NCBI GenBank assembly: GCA_043758005.1
Contig: JAYVOI010000321.1
Span: forward strand, 1-7,835
Source of the DNA: JAENVT01 sp043758005
GTDB taxonomy: Bacteria > Actinomycetota > Acidimicrobiia > Acidimicrobiales > Ilumatobacteraceae
DNA length: 7,835 nt
Direction of reading: 5' to 3'
Every line of letters starts with the position of its first letter. Within the stretch, counting starts at the first letter, position 1. The position numbers and the translations under genes are program-made. This document shows positions 5,876 through 7,835 of this stretch, piece by piece. Under the pieces are notes generated by a model. That model searched no databases and was not told the DNA's origin. It saw nothing but the letters and a program-made list of their open reading frames with translations.

Positions 5876-7237
5876 TCAGATCAGTCCGAGGCGGCGACCG
5901 AGGTCGCTCTGGAAGACCCGGTCGGGATCGACACTGTCGCGGATCGCCTTCCACTCGTCGAAGCGCGGGTAGCCGCGCCGAACCGCGTCGGGTGTCATGT
6001 GCGCGTCCTTGGCGAAGTAGTGGCGGCCGCCGGCGTCGAGCACCACGCGGTCGAGCCCATGCAGCAGATCGCCGAGCCCCCGCGATGCGGCGGGCACGTC
6101 GAGTGCCAACGTCCAACCCGCCTGCGGAAAGCTCAGCGGCGCCGGGTTGGCAGCGCCGAACCGCTTGAGCACGGCAAGGAAGCTGGCGGCGCCGCTGGCC
6201 GACAGTCGTTCGACGACCGTGCGCACCGCATCCTCTTGCCCGAACGGCACGACGAACTGGTACTGCACCATCCCCCGTCGCCCGTACAGGCGGTTCCACG
6301 ATCCGACCAGATCGAGTGGGTGGAAGAACGCGCCGATCCCCTGAATCTCGCCGACTCGTTGCTTCGGCGCCTTTCGGAACCAGAACTCGTTGAATGCGGC
6401 GATCGAAGCGTGGTTCAGCACGCCCATCGGAGGCACCAGTGGAGGAACTGCGATCAGCTGGTGTGGGCCGTAGGCGAACGGTGCGACCGACTGCTTGGCA
6501 TCGAGATCGGCGAGCAGCGCGTGTTCGCCACGGCTCAGCACGCTACGACCCAGGTGACGACCTTTGGCGACGAGGTCGATCCAGGCGACGCTGTACCGCA
6601 CGTCGTCGTCACCCTCGCTCATCGTCGCGAACAGCGCATCGACATCGGCAACTCGCGATGTGTCGACTCGCATGCGACTGGTCTCGATCGGCAACAACCG
6701 GATCGTGGCATCCAGCATCACGCCGGTCAGTCCCATGCCGCCGATGGTCGCCCAGAACAGGTCCGGACTGCGATCGGGGCCGACCACGACCGTGGATCCG
6801 TCGGCCAGCATCATCGTGATGGACTCGACGTGGTTCCCCAGCGAACCGTCGACGTGGTGGTTCTTCCCGTGGATGTCGCTGGCGATGGCGCCGCCGATCG
6901 TGACGAACCTCGTACCGGGGGTGACCGGCACGAAGTACCCACGCGGCACGATGACCGTCAGCAGCTCGTCGATGCTGAGCCCCGCCCCGACGGTCGCCGT
7001 TCCTCGGGTCTCATCGAGCAACATGTCCCCGGCGCCGGCGGCGAGTCGCAGCACCACACCGCCGCCGTTCTGGGCAGCGTCGCCGTAGCTGCGGCCGAGG
7101 CCGCGTGCGAGTGCCCCACGTGCCCCGGCTTCCTTCAGCGTGGCAGCCAGCGTCGTGGCGTCGACCGTGACCTCGTCGGCGACGGTCGGGTTGGTGCGGC
7201 CCCAGCCCCACAGGTGGGCACGGGAAGGGGTTGGCAC
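5876..7237 (-). CDS. dprE1: DprE1, decaprenylphosphoryl-beta-D-ribose 2-oxidase
   Basis: This 453-residue FAD enzyme of the vanillyl-alcohol-oxidase fold oxidises C2 of polyprenylphosphoryl-ribose; DprE2 completes the epimerisation. M. tuberculosis DprE1 is about 461 residues. The GTG start at 7237 places the conserved LWGWGRTNP region at residue 9, and it lies 11 bases after the upstream stop. The frame stays open further upstream, but those residues overlap the previous gene. Signatures are GLGRSYGDAAQNGGG (46-60), PGTRFVTIGGAIASDIHGKNHH (107-128, His123), FWATIGGMGLTG (161-172), FFHPLD (304-309), YQFVVP (326-331), PLSFPQAGW (367-375) and YFAKD (407-411, Lys410 matching active-site Lys418). 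The residue matching C387 of M. tuberculosis is Ala378 in GWTLALD. No signal peptide is visible. Family assignment is very secure; whether the substrate is the decaprenyl form in this organism is inferred. Confidence 0.95.
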   Translation of the reverse strand: MPTPSRAHLWGWGRTNPTVADEVTVDATTLAATLKEAGARGALARGLGRSYGDAAQNGGGVVLRLAAGAGDMLLDETRGTATVGAGLSIDELLTVIVPRGYFVPVTPGTRFVTIGGAIASDIHGKNHHVDGSLGNHVESITMMLADGSTVVVGPDRSPDLFWATIGGMGLTGVMLDATIRLLPIETSRMRVDTSRVADVDALFATMSEGDDDVRYSVAWIDLVAKGRHLGRSVLSRGEHALLADLDAKQSVAPFAYGPHQLIAVPPLVPPMGVLNHASIAAFNEFWFRKAPKQRVGEIQGIGAFFHPLDLVGSWNRLYGRRGMVQYQFVVPFGQEDAVRTVVERLSASGAASFLAVLKRFGAANPAPLSFPQAGWTLALDVPAASRGLGDLLHGLDRVVLDAGGRHYFAKDAHMTPDAVRRGYPRFDEWKAIRDSVDPDRVFQSDLGRRLGLI

Positions 7238-7248
7238 GCTGCGAGACT

Positions 7249-7835
7249 CTATCCCTCGACGGCGGCGCGGTGGTCGGTGAACCGCTCGACAGGCGTCTTT
7301 CCGCTGTCGACATCGTCGTACGTCCAGTCCGGCTGCTTGTCGGCGAACGTCGGGTCGATCGTCGCCCCCTGCTCGTCGATGTCGACGAGTTGAGCGACGA
7401 GATGCACCGGCACCGATGTCACACCCGGCGCAAACCTCGACGTGATCTCCTGATCGAACGCCGCCAGCAGGCTGCCGATGACTGCCTGTTGCTGTGAGGC
7501 CAGGCTGCAGCGTGCACCGTCGGCAACCGTACCCAAACGCTCGTTGATCGCGGTCAGGTCCTCTGCGGCAGCGTCGCCGTTGGCGGCTGCGGTCAACCGT
7601 CGGGCAATCTCGGCGCCGTCCAGCTTGCACGGTGTGCACTGGCCGCAGGACTCGATCGCGAGGAAGCGGGAGACGCCGGCGGCAACGCTCACGGGGTCGA
7701 CATCGTCGGCGAGCACGATGAACCCGGCCGAGCCCAACCCACTGCCGACGGCTGCCATTGCTTCGTAGCTGAGCTCGGTCTCGATCTTGTCGGGTGTCAG
7801 CACTGCGTTGGAGACGCCGACCAGCACGGCTCGCA
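7249..7835 (-). CDS. NuoF-like iron-sulfur protein, C-terminal part (cut by window edge)
   Basis: This frame is open to the right edge, so the N-terminal part lies outside. The visible portion has a glycine-rich GSGLGSAGFIVLADD stretch followed by ESCGQCTPCK, the hallmark of the C-terminal [4Fe-4S] domain of NuoF (NADH-quinone oxidoreductase subunit F) and related diaphorase subunits. Four cysteines can be placed: a CxxCxxC set whose codons span 7627-7647, and a fourth in GARCSLASQ at 7507-7509, consistent with one 4Fe-4S cluster. After this domain there is a tail of roughly 75 residues with no cysteines (including ADKQPDWTYDD), longer than expected for an ordinary NuoF. The FMN and NADH binding parts would be off the window, so their presence is not shown. 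The stop lies 11 bases before the dprE1 start, suggesting one transcript. A stand-alone NuoF-like electron-transfer protein is as likely as a true complex I subunit. Confidence 0.88.
   Translation of the reverse strand, partial: RAVLVGVSNAVLTPDKIETELSYEAMAAVGSGLGSAGFIVLADDVDPVSVAAGVSRFLAIESCGQCTPCKLDGAEIARRLTAAANGDAAAEDLTAINERLGTVADGARCSLASQQQAVIGSLLAAFDQEITSRFAPGVTSVPVHLVAQLVDIDEQGATIDPTFADKQPDWTYDDVDSGKTPVERFTDHRAAVEG

Noticed and set aside
5838..6299. Upstream extension of the dprE2 frame to 6299
   Set aside because: It covers the end of dprE1 in another frame; the ATG at 5837 has AGGAG and gives the normal DprE2 length.
5825..7393. Long plus-strand frame (522 codons) opposite dprE1
   Set aside because: It lies antisense to a well-identified dprE1, has no recognisable domain, and is explained by high GC.
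7238..7639. Upstream extension of the dprE1 frame to 7639
   Set aside because: It would overlap about 390 bases of the NuoF-like gene and add residues absent from DprE1; the GTG at 7237 gives the family's normal length.

Overview
The window is GC-rich, densely packed bacterial DNA with strong third-position G+C, overlapping genes and GTG starts. This fits a high-GC actinobacterium. The gene content (DprE1/DprE2, a GMC oxidoreductase with a small partner, a NuoF-like protein with a long tail) makes me think of Acidimicrobiia such as Ilumatobacter relatives, but that placement is inference.

Two gene sets converge. The plus-strand set (55-3920) holds a small unrecognised protein, a GMC-family FAD oxidoreductase, and two extended short-chain dehydrogenase/epimerase proteins. 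Every junction overlaps (ATGA, an 8-bp overlap, GTGA), so the set looks like one translationally coupled operon. The minus-strand set, read from the right edge, holds the C-terminal part of a NuoF-like iron-sulfur protein cut by the window end, then dprE1, dprE2 and a GT4-type glycosyltransferase. The two operons meet at one shared CTAG, which contains both stop codons.

The firmest assignment is the dprE1-dprE2 pair, the flavin oxidase and NAD(P)H-type reductase that together epimerise C2 of polyprenyl-phosphoryl ribose to give polyprenyl-phosphoryl arabinose, the arabinose donor in mycobacteria. The position matching the benzothiazinone-target cysteine of M. tuberculosis DprE1 (C387) is alanine here (codon 6104-6106). 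With the glycosyltransferase and the two epimerase-like proteins next door, the region looks like a cell-surface glycan or glycolipid locus. Both arms place a flavoprotein oxidoreductase ahead of SDR-fold enzymes, so the plus-strand set may perform a second oxidation/reduction on a lipid, sterol-like or sugar substrate; its substrate cannot be read from the sequence.

I saw no RNA genes, mobile elements, CRISPR arrays or long repeats. No gene-free stretch exceeds 54 bases.
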